Shown here piece by piece: positions 42,887 to 51,633 of a DNA stretch of 64,000 bases. Source of the stretch: Candidatus Zixiibacteriota bacterium. Its GTDB lineage: Bacteria > Zixibacteria > MSB-5A5 > GN15 > FEB-12. The stretch's first letter is position 1, and each line of letters starts with the position of its first letter. The stretch covers positions 203,742 to 267,741 of the forward strand of contig JACZWU010000003.1 in the NCBI GenBank assembly GCA_022571985.1, in the 5' to 3' direction. The notes beneath the pieces were generated by a model. It did no database searches and was not told the origin of the DNA. It saw only the letters and a list, made by a program, of their open reading frames with translations. The position numbers were made by a program, and so were the translations under genes.

Positions 42887-43384
42887 CTATTCTTCGGTCA
42901 CTTCAGTCGCGGTTACAATATCACCCTTGGTCGGGCCGACAAGAGCTAGCAGTTCGCCCTGCTCTTTTTCGGGGACTTTAAATTCGTTCAATGTCGCCAC
43001 GAAATCAGCTACCATGGCATCCCATTGCTCATTATTGATATTCAAGTGGGCGTGAGAATCTACCATGCTCCGGCCAGTATAAACCTCAGGGCCGCCGGAG
43101 AGACTGCAGATCAGTGCGGTTAAGTGAAATTTTATGCCGGCTGCGGGCACGTCCTTGCGGGCTTTGTCAATCAGCGGGTTGGCATTAAGAATTTCATTTA
43201 CCATCAGCTTCTCAATAAGAACGTCCACTACCGATGCAATAGCGTAAACGCCTCCCAGACGATCATAGAGCGATTTTTCCGGCTCTGCAGCTTTTTCTTC
43301 CTGCGCTACAACCAGCTGGCCGGCAAATGCGAAAAGAATCGCTGTCATCACTAAAACAGCAATAATTGGTAGTTTTTGCCTCAT
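42887..43384 (-). CDS. Secreted group 1 truncated haemoglobin
   Basis: I start at ATG 43384 because AAGGAG lies eight bases upstream; a longer frame to 43459 has no such site. The 165 residues open with a signal peptide (cleavage near VVAQEE). The globin core begins YDRLGGVYAIASVVDVL; the proximal histidine is in SMVDSHAHLNI at 111-113, the motif of group 1 truncated globins. The C-terminus carries an acidic extension. Export makes a periplasmic oxygen, NO or redox role likely rather than the cytosolic NO detoxification of classical members. The leader is duplicated at 44566-44634. Confidence 0.87.
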   Translation of the reverse strand: MRQKLPIIAVLVMTAILFAFAGQLVVAQEEKAAEPEKSLYDRLGGVYAIASVVDVLIEKLMVNEILNANPLIDKARKDVPAAGIKFHLTALICSLSGGPEVYTGRSMVDSHAHLNINNEQWDAMVADFVATLNEFKVPEKEQGELLALVGPTKGDIVTATEVTEE

Positions 43385-43443
43385 TATGAGACTCCTTTCA
43401 TGAATAAATTTCTGTAAGATTGGGCAGATCAAAGTACCCTCCA
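43376..43443 (-). repeat. Leader of truncated haemoglobin gene, repeated at 44566-44634
   Basis: These bases include the first three codons, the Shine-Dalgarno and about 50 bases upstream. The matching copy at 44566-44634 shares roughly 80 percent of positions by eye, including the identical Shine-Dalgarno and start codon. Direct repeats flank a 1.12-kb segment containing a lipoprotein gene, suggesting duplication followed by decay or replacement of the second copy. The rest of the gap up to 43736 shows no gene. Confidence 0.75.
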
Positions 43444-43736
43444 AATTTCTACTTACCAAGTTATGACTCTGTATTGCCGGCGCAAGCAGTTTTTTTTGGA
43501 TTCAATTTCTGTAAATTCGGCAGTTCAATGTTAACTCAATTTTATTTAGCTCCCTAAAACTATGTGCAGGTTAAATATCGCCACCAAAAGAGTAGGCGGC
43601 TGAGTACATGATGATGTCTGACAGTAACACAGCACCAAAAGGCCGTTTTTGCATATCAAAATTACACTTGCGGTTTCGTTCAAATTGTCCAAGATTGTCA
43701 ATAATTCTATTGACTTAAACTAATTTTGGAGTGCAA

Positions 43737-44384
43737 ATGCAATTGCGAATCTTCTTAGGTTTCTTAGCCATTACGGCGATGATTCTTGGCTGTACTGGAG
43801 CACGCTACAATGTGGTCAATAAGAGAATGATAGAAGCGGTGCCATTTCCAGAATTTTTTGTAGTAGTTTGGAATTCGGATTCTTCCGCGGTCCGGGACCT
43901 ACAATTCTCCACTAGTTCAGTTGCGGCTTCTTTGAAGCGAGCTAAATTCAACGTTTTTGGCGAAGCATTTATCAACGAAATTAAGAGTGTGCTGAAATAT
44001 GATTATCAGTACTCGTTTCCAATCAATTTCCTTAATAAGGGTAAGGTTTCTATTTCTTTTACATTAGTCGAACTGCATAGTGTTCCTTCAGCTAGAGTAT
44101 CTTCGGTGATGAATACCAAAAGTGACCGAACTTTGCCCTCCCCGAGTGAAAGTGAGAAAAGAGCAATAGATGAAATTAATTCAGCGTGGAGCTCACACAA
44201 CTGGGTGTTGGATAAGAAATCCGGTGTTGGAAAAGTCATGGTCGTTTTTACCAATTTGTCGAATCAAGAGATCGGTCGCTTTCAGATGAAGTCAAAAGGA
44301 AAAGCTATTAAACCAGAGGACGTTTCCAGAGAAATCAATAAGTGCTTCGAAGAACGGAACAATCTCAAGACTCAATTTAGATGA
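43737..44384 (+). CDS. Lipoprotein of unknown function
   Basis: The ATG at 43737 has GGAG five bases upstream; a GTG at 43731 is less likely. The 215-residue protein has a lipobox (MILGCTGARY, Cys near 19). The mature part contains LRDL-like strands and a SFTLVELHSVPSARVSS segment, followed by a charged region and a C-terminal helix. I recognise no family. It lies between the two copies of the haemoglobin leader on the opposite strand, so it may have entered by recombination. It is AT-rich relative to the backbone. Confidence 0.65.
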   Translation: MQLRIFLGFLAITAMILGCTGARYNVVNKRMIEAVPFPEFFVVVWNSDSSAVRDLQFSTSSVAASLKRAKFNVFGEAFINEIKSVLKYDYQYSFPINFLNKGKVSISFTLVELHSVPSARVSSVMNTKSDRTLPSPSESEKRAIDEINSAWSSHNWVLDKKSGVGKVMVVFTNLSNQEIGRFQMKSKGKAIKPEDVSREINKCFEERNNLKTQFR

Positions 44385-44453
44385 TCTTTAACAGATCTAG
44401 CCAACATCAATTCCTAGCCGTTCATGAATGCCGCCCCTAAAGATCAATCCCCG

Positions 44454-44470
44454 GCGACCACGGTGGTCGC
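44454..44470. other. Short perfect palindrome in the gap after the lipoprotein gene
   Basis: GCGACCAC and GTGGTCGC flank a single central G. No T-run follows on either strand, so it is not a convincing terminator. The gap 44385-44706 otherwise contains only the decayed leader copy at 44566-44634. Confidence 0.35.
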
Positions 44471-44565
44471 TGACAGATAAAACAACACAATGAAGCAAAA
44501 TTTTAAGAATAGTACGGAATTATCTATTGTTTCTCAATGTTCAATGGGGTATATTATTGATAGTC

Positions 44566-44634
44566 TTTGCCTCATTATGAGACTCCTTTCATAAAAAATT
44601 TTCTGCAAGATTGGGCAGACAATGTTACCCTCCA
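44566..44634 (-). pseudogene. Decayed copy of the truncated haemoglobin 5' end
   Basis: On the minus strand the copy retains AAGGAG and ATG (44573-44575). It then reads MRQRLSII, against MRQKLPII in the intact gene, before diverging into a TGA five codons later. It is therefore a 5' remnant, not a functional gene. It lies between the lipoprotein gene and the outer-membrane gene at 44707. Confidence 0.7.
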
Positions 44635-44706
44635 GTTAACGCCTTATAAGGTATATGTCGGGAGTCTGAGTGCAAGCGATTTTTAATTTTTGTCAGGAAC
44701 CTTTTT

Positions 44707-45216
44707 TTATATGCCGAATAAAATTCCGAACATGAATCTTAAGTCGGGGATATCGCCAATTCCAAATCGTGCTTCAAAATTATATTTATTACCACCTCGC
44801 ATAGGGATTTTCATACCGGCGGTAAGACTCAGACCAACTTCGGTTGAGGCGCCTTTTCCCGAGGCGAAAAAAAGTGTCGGGCCGGCGGCACCATAAAAAG
44901 TAAGACCGGATTCTGGCAGCGGCAAGAGATACCAGCGCAGATCGAAGTTTGCGGCGGTGCCATCACCACCTAGTGAAAAATCAATACTCGGCGCAAAAAC
45001 TGCCGTTCCTGCAAAACGGCCGAATTCCCCCTGGCCGCCTATCAAAAACTGGCTTGGACCATTATCGAACCCAATTCTGGCTCCTAATGAATAATTTTGG
45101 GACCTGGCTCTGGCTTTCTTTTTGTTTTGAGCTTCGGCAGTTACGCTAAAGACGAATAGCAGCAGAACCATCAGTATGAAAGTCTTTGTAAAAAACCCAT
45201 TTCGCGCAAACGTCAT
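44707..45216 (-). CDS. Small predicted outer-membrane beta-barrel protein
   Basis: The 169-residue protein has a signal peptide (cleavage near VTAEAQ), a basic linker (NKKKARARSQ), and about eight alternating strands: YSLGARIGFDNG, FLIGGQGEFG, NFDLRWYLLPL, GLTFYGAAGPTLFF, and the C-terminal LRFMFGILFGI. This is the OmpA/OmpW-like 8-stranded style. No specific family is evident. The start is preceded by an AAGG-type site about ten bases upstream. It is a single-gene unit. Confidence 0.7.
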   Translation of the reverse strand: MTFARNGFFTKTFILMVLLLFVFSVTAEAQNKKKARARSQNYSLGARIGFDNGPSQFLIGGQGEFGRFAGTAVFAPSIDFSLGGDGTAANFDLRWYLLPLPESGLTFYGAAGPTLFFASGKGASTEVGLSLTAGMKIPMRGGNKYNFEARFGIGDIPDLRFMFGILFGI

Positions 45217-45436
45217 TTTATTTCACCTTTTTTCATTTTATAGAATCATCGTTTTCAACTTTAGCTTTAATTAATTAAGTCGGCCTCATCAATCAACTAT
45301 TATCGACATAATCTCCCTTATCTTAGGGGTAGATTTTTGGTCATTAGCGGAACCAACTGCTTGCCAGAATGTTAAATCTTTATTGGATTAAGCGTAATAT
45401 CCATTATCAGCAGAAATTAACGTAAAGGAGATGAAA

Positions 45437-46336
45437 ATGGACAAGAAAAAAGTAGTACTCATTACCGGCAGCAGCAGCGGCTTTGGGCTACTAACCACCC
45501 GCACTCTGCTTGAACAGGGCTACACAGTCATTGCCTCAATGCGCGGACTTGACGGCAAAAACAAAGAGCATGCAGACAGCCTCAAAACATTTGCCGAAGG
45601 CAAACCGGGCCGGCTGCATTTGCTTGAGCTGGACGTGACCAGTGATTCCTCCGTTGAGACGGCTGTCAAGCGGGCATATGAGATGGCCGGGCGTATTGAC
45701 GTGGTCATAAACAACGCTGGTTTCGGTGTGGCCGGATTTGCCGAAGCTACCACAGTTCCACAGTTTCAGAAAAACTTCGATGTGAACGTCTTTGGTGTTC
45801 AGAGAGTAAGTAGAGCTGTGCTGCCGGCAATGCGCCAACAGGGTAATGGTTTGATAATCAATATTTCAAGCATCATTGGCAGAATGGTGATGCCATTTGC
45901 CGCGTCCTATGTTGCGTCCAAATATGCCCTGGAAGGTCTTTCTGAATCCTACCGCTATGAGTTAGCCGGTACCGGTGTTGATGTGGTGATTATTGAGCCG
46001 GGCGGTTTTGGCACGAACTTTCTTGAAAATATGGAACCTGCCGCCGACAGCGACCGGCTGAAAAGTTACGGACCGCTGGCCGAAATGCCTGAAAAAATGT
46101 GGAGTGGATTTGCCGAGAACTTAAAAGGTGATGACGCTCCTGACCCGCAGGTTGTGGCTGACGCCATCGCTAAGTTGATTGAAACTCCGGCAGGCCAGAG
46201 ACCGCTTCGGACTGTGGTCGATCCAATGATGGGCGGCGAGGGTCCCCGGGCAATTAATCAGACAACCGACAAGATTCAAGCCGAACTATTGGGTAATCTC
46301 GGAATGGCTGACTTCATATCGGTCAAAGGAAATTAA
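45437..46336 (+). CDS. Classical SDR oxidoreductase
   Basis: The 299-residue enzyme starts at ATG 45437, six bases after AAAGGAG (an ATG at 45431 abuts that site and is unlikely). It has the classical SDR set: TGSSSGFG near 10-17, NNAGFGV near 90, the catalytic Ser in NISSIIGRM and YVASKYALEG with Tyr/Lys, and PGGFGTNF near 188. This fits SDR family oxidoreductases of short aldehyde or ketone substrates. The substrate is unknown. The downstream hairpin at 46352-46382 terminates it. Confidence 0.9.
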   Translation: MDKKKVVLITGSSSGFGLLTTRTLLEQGYTVIASMRGLDGKNKEHADSLKTFAEGKPGRLHLLELDVTSDSSVETAVKRAYEMAGRIDVVINNAGFGVAGFAEATTVPQFQKNFDVNVFGVQRVSRAVLPAMRQQGNGLIINISSIIGRMVMPFAASYVASKYALEGLSESYRYELAGTGVDVVIIEPGGFGTNFLENMEPAADSDRLKSYGPLAEMPEKMWSGFAENLKGDDAPDPQVVADAIAKLIETPAGQRPLRTVVDPMMGGEGPRAINQTTDKIQAELLGNLGMADFISVKGN

Positions 46337-46351
46337 ATTACTTATATCACA

Positions 46352-46382
46352 ACAGGGCAGAGCCTCAAAAATTCTGCCCTGT
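46352..46382. terminator. Bidirectional terminator
   Basis: ACAGGGCAGA (46352-46361) and TCTGCCCTGT (46373-46382) form a perfect 10-base-pair stem with an 11-base loop. It separates the rightward SDR gene from the convergent SRPBCC gene. Confidence 0.8.
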
Positions 46383-46421
46383 CCAATTTGTCTCAAGATA
46401 TTCCTGCTTCCGAAATCAAAT

Positions 46422-46847
46422 TTACTCTAAGCTTTTTTTCATATCACCCAGAAGAGCCAGATAGATGTTGTGGCAAAACTCCTGGGCTGCTTCGTCGTTT
46501 TCTTCCCATACTGACGACCACTCCACCAATGTTCCCTCTGCATCTGGCGCCGAGCTTAGCTTAACTGTGCCCAAATAATTTTTTACGTCGTCTTTGGAAA
46601 TCGGCGATGGTCCGTCATCAATACTATATGAAAAAGTCATTTGTGAGTCGTTTAGTTCTCTTAATGTTTCCAAAAAAGCATCATTTAATTTCCGGCCAGC
46701 TCCAATTTCGTCGCCAGCTTTATCGCCAATCTTTTCGAGCTTAGTGATGACGTTGGGGCACCAGGACATATCATGAAAATCGCGAACTGCTTTCCAGACT
46801 TGTTCGACCGGTGCATTGATAGTTATAGATTGATATGTTTTCCCCAA
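46422..46847 (-). CDS. SRPBCC (START-like/polyketide cyclase) family protein
   Basis: The 141-residue protein follows the SRPBCC pattern: QSITINAPVEQVWKAVRDFHDMSWCPNV at the start, then GAGRKLNDAFLETLRELND and a C-terminal helix after EWSSVWEEND. These helix-grip proteins bind hydrophobic ligands or act as cyclases or dehydratases. No catalytic signature can be read. It is leftward and 30 bases from the PEGA gene upstream. Confidence 0.85.
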   Translation of the reverse strand: MGKTYQSITINAPVEQVWKAVRDFHDMSWCPNVITKLEKIGDKAGDEIGAGRKLNDAFLETLRELNDSQMTFSYSIDDGPSPISKDDVKNYLGTVKLSSAPDAEGTLVEWSSVWEENDEAAQEFCHNIYLALLGDMKKSLE

Positions 46848-46877
46848 TTTTGTTTCTCCGTTTTATGAATGTTTTTG

Positions 46878-47879
46878 TTACCAGTATCTGAATATAATAT
46901 CGCCGTCCTCTTCAATCAAGATACGCACATTTATTTCTTCGCCATTATTTAATGATGCCGGAAAACTGTAATGCACAATAGATTTTTCAGCTGAAGTATG
47001 CGGCAGCATCATCCCCTTTTGATTAGCAAATGAGATGACATCAAACCTGAGTTCTGAATGCAAAAATGGCTCGAACAAGTAAGTAAACTCCGACTTCTTC
47101 ATAGTTCCCTCCTGCTTGTCTTTGTCAAAGTTGGCCAGTTCATTATGAGTCAGAGTCAGAGACGTATCACCGGTTGATATATATATTTCCGCATCAACCC
47201 CTTTTATCAGCATAGTTTTATTGTCACCGGCCATTTGATACTCGCAGCCGGGAAGTTTCATGACCACTTTCATTTTTATATGCGGTACGTTGGAGTACTC
47301 TTCTTTACCAAAATAGCGGTGTAAATCCAGACTCAACGTCTGAGGCGAGTCGCCGCTTATGATAATTGTCGTATCAACTTTGATATCGTTATAAATAATA
47401 CTATAGCTGTGCTTACCGGCGGTAACTTTAGTAAGAGTAATCGGCGTGGTGGCCTTGAAGTTCTTATCCTCAGACAGTACTGTAGCGCCAAAGGGATTGG
47501 TCAAAATAGTCAACTGCCCGATTTTCTTTTTTACTATAACAGCATCTCTCTTGCTCGGAGTGGCCAGATCTTCAAGCACAAAATGCACAAGTTTGCGGGT
47601 AACAGTTTCGGTTGTTACGGTCACGGAAAAAGTTTCCGGCTGATAGTACGGCTTGGTGACCGTCACTTTGTGCTCCCCGACAGCAAGCGTACAAAGTACC
47701 GGCGTGAAATACCTGTAATATTCCTTGCCGTCGATCATGATTTCTGCTCTTTCAGGTACTGACTCAATGAATAGATAGCCGGTTTGAGCGAAGACAGAAC
47801 TTGCCAAAAACAACAGCAGTAATACCGTTGCCATAGACAATTTCAGCCTGAGTGCTGTCCTGTATATTGAATACATCAT
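46878..47879 (-). CDS. PEGA-domain protein with signal peptide
   Basis: The 333-residue protein has an N-terminal signal helix (residues 12-31, cleavage near VFAQ). Then come a PEGA domain (GYLFIESVPERAEIMIDGKE ... GEHKVTVTKPYY) and a second PEGA-like copy (GQLTILTNPFGATVLSEDKN ... AGKHSYSIIYND). The C-terminal half, from about 190, has no recognisable family. PEGA domains are extracellular beta modules that may support surface-layer or sugar-binding proteins. The gene is a single leftward unit with a GGTAAC-type start context. Confidence 0.78.
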   Translation of the reverse strand: MMYSIYRTALRLKLSMATVLLLLFLASSVFAQTGYLFIESVPERAEIMIDGKEYYRYFTPVLCTLAVGEHKVTVTKPYYQPETFSVTVTTETVTRKLVHFVLEDLATPSKRDAVIVKKKIGQLTILTNPFGATVLSEDKNFKATTPITLTKVTAGKHSYSIIYNDIKVDTTIIISGDSPQTLSLDLHRYFGKEEYSNVPHIKMKVVMKLPGCEYQMAGDNKTMLIKGVDAEIYISTGDTSLTLTHNELANFDKDKQEGTMKKSEFTYLFEPFLHSELRFDVISFANQKGMMLPHTSAEKSIVHYSFPASLNNGEEINVRILIEEDGDIIFRYW

Positions 47880-47925
47880 AGATAAAATTTAAGGACTAAT
47901 AGCATTGTTACCAAAGTTAAAAATC

Positions 47926-49749
47926 TTACTTCTTTCGCAAGAGAACCTGGCACTCAATTGCTGAAATTTCAAACTTCTCATCGGACTTCAAACCGGAAAT
48001 ATGATGAAAAAGGATTCTGACTTTATATATATGGGACTGATACTCGAAAGTGAATTCATCTTTTGCGACCTTGCCGCTTGGATATTTTTTCATTAACGCC
48101 GCAACGGGGGCTTCCAGTTCGATTTCAGCAATCAGCCCAGCCCGCTCTTGCCTGTTTAAGCTGAACAAGCGCAAAATCGACTCTTCGGAAGAAAATTTGA
48201 TTTGAATCGTATCGTCTTCGAATTCATAAATATAGTTATAATCGTTGTTATTTAAATTGTCTCGGTCGAAATCCAGGAAATAGTCGTAACCGGTTATTAT
48301 TGTGGCAATTTCCCCCTCAGTATCCAAAGATATCCACTCTTTGCCCCCAGAATTAAACTCATAATGGACATATTCAAAGCCCATGAATTTTACCAATTCT
48401 AGTATTTGGTAATTGGTCGCAAAAGTATCAAGCGATGCCAAAGTGCTGTCATCAAACCATCTTTCGAAAGACTTTAGGCCGTGCGTTTCGTTTAAGTAGC
48501 TGGTTATGCTGCTTAATTCTTTCTTGGTTTCAAAAGTTAATTCCGTTTCTACGGGAGCCACTTTGCCGTCCACCAGCATTTCATTTTCTACAAAGATCGC
48601 TTCCATGCGATTTAACTGGCTCGCTTTTGAAACGGCGAAAGCGCCCCAGGGTCCAAAGGCCGACAAAATTGCAATTGCAAAAACAACCATCGGAATAATC
48701 CTGATATCTTTGGCTTTGCTGAAAATAAAATAAAAGACTACCAGCGCCAGACCGATGGCCATAGCCATCACGTAGTAACGTAATTCGGTAATGCCATAGT
48801 CCGCTATCCGCACCCAAATAGCCACAAACAGCATCCCCAACAGCGGTAACAACATTCTGAAAAACCATTTTGAAAATACTTTGATCCATTTGCTTTCTGT
48901 ACGTTCCCGAAGCGGATGCAAGAGCAGCAGCGACAAGATACCAACCACCGAGAACCATAAGACCAGCTGTGACACCCAGCCTTTGGGCAGATTCCATTCG
49001 AAGATAATTTTGAATTCGTAGGTGATCAATATTACGAAGTAGAGGGCAACCAGCGGCAGAAGAATATACTGAGCCAGAACTTTGAGACCTTTGGGGTATT
49101 CTTGCGAATCGTTGAGCGCATTTAAGTTGGCCGGAAGGCCTGCTAAGAAAACCCAGGTCTGAAAAACAGAGGCAATGACAATCCAGAGCTCTAAATAAAG
49201 ATCATCTACTTCGACGCCAAAAAGATAGTCCAGTGACACCAGAGCAATCAACAATCCAAAATACAAAACCGTGGAATAGAGAGTCGCTATAAGAAACCTC
49301 AGAAACAAACTTTTATTGTACTGCCAAAAACCGTTTATCTGGTTGCCGCCAATGAATGGAATAAACGCAACCAGAAAATGAAACGAAACAGCAAGAAGCA
49401 AGAAGCGCTGCAAATGATATTCCGGACTTTCCGGATTCTCCGGCAAGCTGAAATAATATATGACAAGAAGCAACAAGCCGACTGCCTGAAGCCCGTAGCT
49501 CTTTGCTTTATTCCACATTTTCTTGTCAGCATAGAAGGCCAGCGCTGTAAATAGCGGCAATCCCAACGAAGCAATCATCCATAATTTTTGTAGAGTGTAT
49601 TCCTGGAATTGTTTGTCAGATTCTATCAGCATGATTCCGACAACAGCGGCCAAAACAGCGCTCAAAATCGTAAACGGAAAACGCACAAAAGTAGCCACAG
49701 CGTTTTTATAAATGAAATTAAACGATGGAAATTTGTCTAAGAATCCCAT
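47926..49749 (-). CDS. DUF4153 family membrane protein
   Basis: The 607-residue protein has about 11 membrane helices in the first 370 residues, starting FPSFNFIYKNAVATFVRFPF. A soluble C-terminal domain follows from about 380, after the last helix (AFGPWGAFAVSKASQLNR). The C-terminal part is the characteristic DUF4153 beta domain of such proteins. Function is unknown; it is often found beside stress or sporulation genes. The start has a GGAAGG-like site. A strong terminator (49813-49848) lies upstream of it, from the preceding gene. Confidence 0.82.
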   Translation of the reverse strand: MGFLDKFPSFNFIYKNAVATFVRFPFTILSAVLAAVVGIMLIESDKQFQEYTLQKLWMIASLGLPLFTALAFYADKKMWNKAKSYGLQAVGLLLLVIYYFSLPENPESPEYHLQRFLLLAVSFHFLVAFIPFIGGNQINGFWQYNKSLFLRFLIATLYSTVLYFGLLIALVSLDYLFGVEVDDLYLELWIVIASVFQTWVFLAGLPANLNALNDSQEYPKGLKVLAQYILLPLVALYFVILITYEFKIIFEWNLPKGWVSQLVLWFSVVGILSLLLLHPLRERTESKWIKVFSKWFFRMLLPLLGMLFVAIWVRIADYGITELRYYVMAMAIGLALVVFYFIFSKAKDIRIIPMVVFAIAILSAFGPWGAFAVSKASQLNRMEAIFVENEMLVDGKVAPVETELTFETKKELSSITSYLNETHGLKSFERWFDDSTLASLDTFATNYQILELVKFMGFEYVHYEFNSGGKEWISLDTEGEIATIITGYDYFLDFDRDNLNNNDYNYIYEFEDDTIQIKFSSEESILRLFSLNRQERAGLIAEIELEAPVAALMKKYPSGKVAKDEFTFEYQSHIYKVRILFHHISGLKSDEKFEISAIECQVLLRKK

Positions 49750-49812
49750 TAAAACCTTCCCTGGAATGGTTCAATTATTGCTAAATTTGTCCTGTTATGA
49801 ATTTTAAGGCAA

Positions 49813-49848
49813 CAAAAAAGGCGAGGTGCTAACTTAGCGCCTCGCCTT
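49813..49848 (-). terminator. Rho-independent terminator
   Basis: On the minus strand AAGGCGAGGCGCT and AGCACCTCGCCTT pair around TAAGT, followed by TTTTTG. It terminates the gene at 49870-50433. Confidence 0.9.
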
Positions 49849-49869
49849 GATACTTGCTATGATATAATT

Positions 49870-50433
49870 CTAATTTTCCTGAGGGAAATTCTCAGCCAGT
49901 TCTATCTTATTCAGTCTGTTTTCTCTGCTGACTATTTCCAGATAGTCTCCCAAGAGCCGGTAGCGGTTACTGAAAGTTTCTGTGCGCTTGATCGAATCAA
50001 ACAAAATTTCTTTTGCTTTAACCAGCTGTCTGGCCTTGCGAAGGTCTTTGATATCATCTTTGGCGGCATATTTTTCTGAGGCCGAGACCGGCTCGTCAGC
50101 ACGGACATTTTCAACAATGTTTTTGACAGATTTGTTGGCTTCGCGTTCATAGCGTCTGACCGCCAGCGAACGTGCTCTGATATCCGAATCTATCAGGCTG
50201 AAAATTCTTTTCTGGTGCTTTCTGACACGTTTGGCGTTGCGCTTTAAAATAGCATCGTGCCACAGATCAACTTCATGCGAAAGTTCCTGCGACATCTTAT
50301 CGGTTCTGTTCATCTCTCTGACATCAAATTTGATATCAAAAGCGCTCGATTCTGCATTATTGTCTCCGGCAAAACTTGCTCCTGCAAAGGCCAGCATGAA
50401 AACTGCGGCCAATAAACTGATCCTCCGTACCAT
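49870..50433 (-). CDS. Exported helical protein of unknown function
   Basis: Start ATG 50433 has GGAGG seven bases upstream; the in-frame GTG at 50436 is less likely. The 187 residues begin with a signal peptide (cleavage near ASFAGD), and the mature part is almost wholly charged helix (MNRTDKMSQELSHEVDLWHD ... LRKARQLVKAKEIL). It contains no motif I recognise. A periplasmic coiled-coil or stress protein is possible. It is a single leftward gene with a strong terminator. Confidence 0.65.
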   Translation of the reverse strand: MVRRISLLAAVFMLAFAGASFAGDNNAESSAFDIKFDVREMNRTDKMSQELSHEVDLWHDAILKRNAKRVRKHQKRIFSLIDSDIRARSLAVRRYEREANKSVKNIVENVRADEPVSASEKYAAKDDIKDLRKARQLVKAKEILFDSIKRTETFSNRYRLLGDYLEIVSRENRLNKIELAENFPQEN

Positions 50434-50634
50434 CACTAATCCTCCTCAAAAAGGTTAGACCCTTTGCGTTAGTATAATACCAATCAATTTCTGTGCCGAA
50501 GAGGTTAAGCCATTGGGATTAAGAACTTTAACCATTTTGGAGATGGGCAGATTGTAAGTGAATCTTCAAGAGAGTATGGGAAATTTCCCATATCTTTAGA
50601 TTGGCAGAACGACTGCAGGAATTGACTAAATCGC

Positions 50635-51597
50635 TCAGTCTTTGGCTTTTTCTTTTTGGCGGCTGCGCTCTTCTCTGATCATCCGCATCATCTGAAAAGC
50701 CAGAGAAGTATCAGCAGCGTACAGACCGTTAAAAATGGAGTCCGCTTTTTTAGTACGACCCTCAAGAGCATAGGCGGTACCCAGCCCTATCCAATTTCCC
50801 GAAAAAGATGAGTCTGTAGCCAGCGCATTTTCAAATTGGACGGCTGCTTCGGTGTAGCGCCCCTCAACAATGTACAATATCCCCAGCGACCGGATGCAGT
50901 CGGGATAGTCGGCCTGAATTTTCAAAGCCGCTTTATAACTGGCTTCGGCATCTTTGAATTTCTTTAACTTATCTTTGATTCTCCCCAGGAAATAATACAG
51001 TTCGGCGCCGGCCCCGCCGGCTTCTGCACTTCTTTCATAATAAAATTCGGCGCTGTCTATACGACTCGAAGCGGCGTAGCTGTTACCAATCGAGAACAAT
51101 ATCTCCGGCTGCTTTGGTCTGATAAAATTTGCCTTATGAAGATAAGGCAGAGCGCCAACAGTACGGCCAATTTTAAGAAACTCCATGCCCAGATTTGCAT
51201 TAAAAATTGCCGATCCAGAATCGGCCTTTACAGCCTTTTGAAAAAATTCTATAGCTTTGTCTCGGTTTCCAGCGGTGCTGTAACTCACTCCAAGATTATT
51301 ATTTATTTCGGCACCGCTCGGATCAATAGCATATGCTTTTTCAAAAAAAGTGCGAGCCTGTTTCAGGTTGCCTACCGCCGAGTGAACAGTGCCTATATTC
51401 TGAAGCGCTTCAAAATTATTCGGGTCTATTTTGAGGGCGTTTTGAAGAGTCAGAATTGCTGCTTCATATTTTTTGGCATACATCTGACGTCCGGCCCTGT
51501 CTAAGAGGTCTTTTAAGTCGTCTGACTGAGCCAATACTGATGCCGCCAGAAGAAGAAATATGATTGGGTATTTGATAAAATTTCTCATATTATTCAT
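50635..51597 (-). CDS. TPR-repeat protein with signal peptide
   Basis: The 320-residue protein has a signal peptide (cleavage near SVLAQS), then about eight tetratricopeptide repeats. Examples are YEAAILTLQNALKIDPNNFEA, LKQARTFFEKAYAIDPSGAE, RDKAIEFFQKAVKADSGSA, and TEAAVQFENALATDSSFSGN, each with the W/L-G-Y-A-F-A-P spacing. TPR solenoids mediate protein-protein contacts in assembly or secretion. There is no second domain. Alternative start Met4 is equally possible. It is divergent from the gene at 51634. Confidence 0.88.
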   Translation of the reverse strand: MNNMRNFIKYPIIFLLLAASVLAQSDDLKDLLDRAGRQMYAKKYEAAILTLQNALKIDPNNFEALQNIGTVHSAVGNLKQARTFFEKAYAIDPSGAEINNNLGVSYSTAGNRDKAIEFFQKAVKADSGSAIFNANLGMEFLKIGRTVGALPYLHKANFIRPKQPEILFSIGNSYAASSRIDSAEFYYERSAEAGGAGAELYYFLGRIKDKLKKFKDAEASYKAALKIQADYPDCIRSLGILYIVEGRYTEAAVQFENALATDSSFSGNWIGLGTAYALEGRTKKADSIFNGLYAADTSLAFQMMRMIREERSRQKEKAKD

Positions 51598-51633
51598 TAT
51601 CGGTTATACATAAATATATATAATTGTTTCACC

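Noticed and set aside
44454..44470. Terminator for the lipoprotein gene
   Set aside because: The palindrome GCGACCAC-G-GTGGTCGC has no T-run on either side and a one-base loop, so it was listed only as a palindrome.
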